Part shown: one piece after another, positions 38,689-39,114 of the stretch
How positions within the stretch are numbered: position 1 is the stretch's first letter
How the letters are laid out: every line of letters starts with the position of its first letter
IMG/VR virus record: IMGVR_UViG_3300020498_000008
Span: 1-39,114 of that record
Source of the DNA: a virus
Direction: 5' to 3' (one strand)
Length of the DNA: 39,114 bases
The notes under the pieces: generated by a model
The model's database searches: none
Told to the model about the DNA's origin: nothing
What the model saw: the letters and a program-made list of their open reading frames with translations, nothing else
Program-made: the position numbers and the translations under genes

Positions 38689-38976
38689 TTACTTGCTTTC
38701 TCCCCAATCGCTTTTGCCCACAATCTCCACAGTGTTTTTTTCTTCTTCATACTTTGAATCTCTTGATTTAATATAAGTCAATTCTTTCCACTGTTCAGGA
38801 TAACAAACTACCAGCACTCTTTCATTACGATGAAGTGAACAACACAGATAATTAACCTCATCCTTTGGGCGTACAGACTGTTCAATTGTAATATATTCCT
38901 TATCAGTGAAATACACCCAACCTTCCACATCATTGGTCCAAACAACATAATCATTGACCTGTGGTTGATAACTCAT
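38689..38976 (-). CDS. conserved cyanophage protein of unknown function
   Basis: This 95-aa protein reads MSYQPQVNDYVVWTNDVEGW, VYFTDKEYITIEQSVRPKDE and NYLCCSLHRNERVLVVCYPE, and ends in a charged helix (SRDSKYEEEKNTVEIVGKSD). The first 65 residues look like a small SH3- or KOW-like beta barrel (DYVVWTN, GWVYFTDKEYITIE, RVLVVCY), a known compact fold in many phage proteins. I recall it as highly conserved in T4-like cyanophages. Its ATG overlaps the stop of the upstream gene by four bases (ATGA). Function unknown; an association with a baseplate hub cluster is only suspected. Confidence 0.72.
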   Translation of the reverse strand: MSYQPQVNDYVVWTNDVEGWVYFTDKEYITIEQSVRPKDEVNYLCCSLHRNERVLVVCYPEQWKELTYIKSRDSKYEEEKNTVEIVGKSDWGESK

Positions 38977-39114
38977 ACAAATGCAGATTCAAGTGGAGTT
39001 TGCTTTGGTATCATAGCAGAGTAAGGTGATGTTTGTTCTATACTAACAACGTTCCCAACTGTACTTGAGTTGATGGGGGCGGAATATACTCTTTTCTTGG
39101 TGTCATAGAATCCC
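38973..39114 (-). CDS. C-terminus of an unidentified phage protein (partial)
   Basis: The reading frame enters from the right edge and encodes the last 46 residues: FYDTKKRVYSAPINSSTVGN, VVSIEQTSPYSAMIPKQTPL, then ESAFV and TGA. It overlaps the next gene by four bases (ATGA), the coupling typical of this genome. The composition (Ser/Thr/Pro/Val) suits a virion protein, but 46 residues are too few to name it. The start lies outside the window. Confidence 0.6.
   Translation of the reverse strand, partial: GFYDTKKRVYSAPINSSTVGNVVSIEQTSPYSAMIPKQTPLESAFV

Noticed and set aside
38478-38750. 90-aa frame on the minus strand starting MKKKKTLWRLWAK
   Set aside because: It overlaps the end of the 95-aa gene by 62 bases and runs over two better-supported small genes in other frames whose starts fit tightly to neighbours and whose sequences look familiar.
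1-39114. Insertion sequences, integrase or attachment sites
   Set aside because: No transposase- or integrase-like product and no flanking direct repeats were found.

Overview
The window is a contiguous piece of a T4-like cyanomyovirus genome (a Kyanoviridae-type phage of marine or freshwater Synechococcus/Prochlorococcus). I infer this from the T4-order baseplate and neck genes in their cyanophage versions, the phage-borne speD gene, the DUF4815 and YHYH structural proteins, DUF6267, DUF5661/DUF5872, and many tiny conserved cyanophage ORFs. Every gene I can support lies on the minus strand, so transcription runs from position 39114 toward 1.

Layout in transcription order. (1) 38405-39114: the 3' end of an unidentified gene, then three small cyanophage genes. 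Two of these are hidden under a longer spurious ORF. (2) 37500-38400: two tiny acidic-protein genes embedded in an unusual regulatory landscape. It has at least nine copies or partial copies of a near-palindrome ATCTCGWCGAGAT, spaced about 33 bp apart, three good sigma70-type promoters interleaved with them, and two families of inverted repeats. (3) 33780-37500: small genes, mostly organised as separate mini transcription units. A typical unit has a -10 hexamer, a 22-28 nt leader ending in ACC or similar with no Shine-Dalgarno, a short gene, and often a GC-rich hairpin. The part at about 33780-35690 is strikingly GC-rich compared with the AT-rich phage backbone. It encodes a HicA-like protein, a DUF8033-like protein and several unrecognised peptides. 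The adjoining part encodes a PD-(D/E)XK-like protein and DUF6267, which carries a nucleotidyltransferase/ligase-like motif set. (4) 31181-33605: a cluster with an AbrB-like peptide, a GT-A-like glycosyltransferase behind a near-consensus promoter, three small genes, S-adenosylmethionine decarboxylase (speD) and a conserved peptide. (5) 8-31150: the late virion module. It runs gp25, gp6, a 3963-aa giant in the position of gp7, gp8, a 2397-aa DUF4815 giant in the gp9/gp10 region, two small genes, two fibre-like structural proteins, gp13, gp14, gp15 and gp16 (small terminase), then a DUF5661/DUF5872 protein, a small protein and another virion protein. Large terminase (gp17) is not in the window.

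The virion module is tightly packed, with short gaps or overlaps. Late-type TATAAATA or CATAAATA promoters precede gp25, gp8 and the first fibre-like gene, and several of its genes have clear Shine-Dalgarno sequences. The accessory region mostly uses the opposite style: individual sigma70-like promoters and SD-less starts. The most interesting material is the 37.5-38.4 kb repeat and promoter region and the mini-unit architecture at 33.8-37.5 kb. Product names rest on recalled family resemblance and visible motifs; no database search was run.
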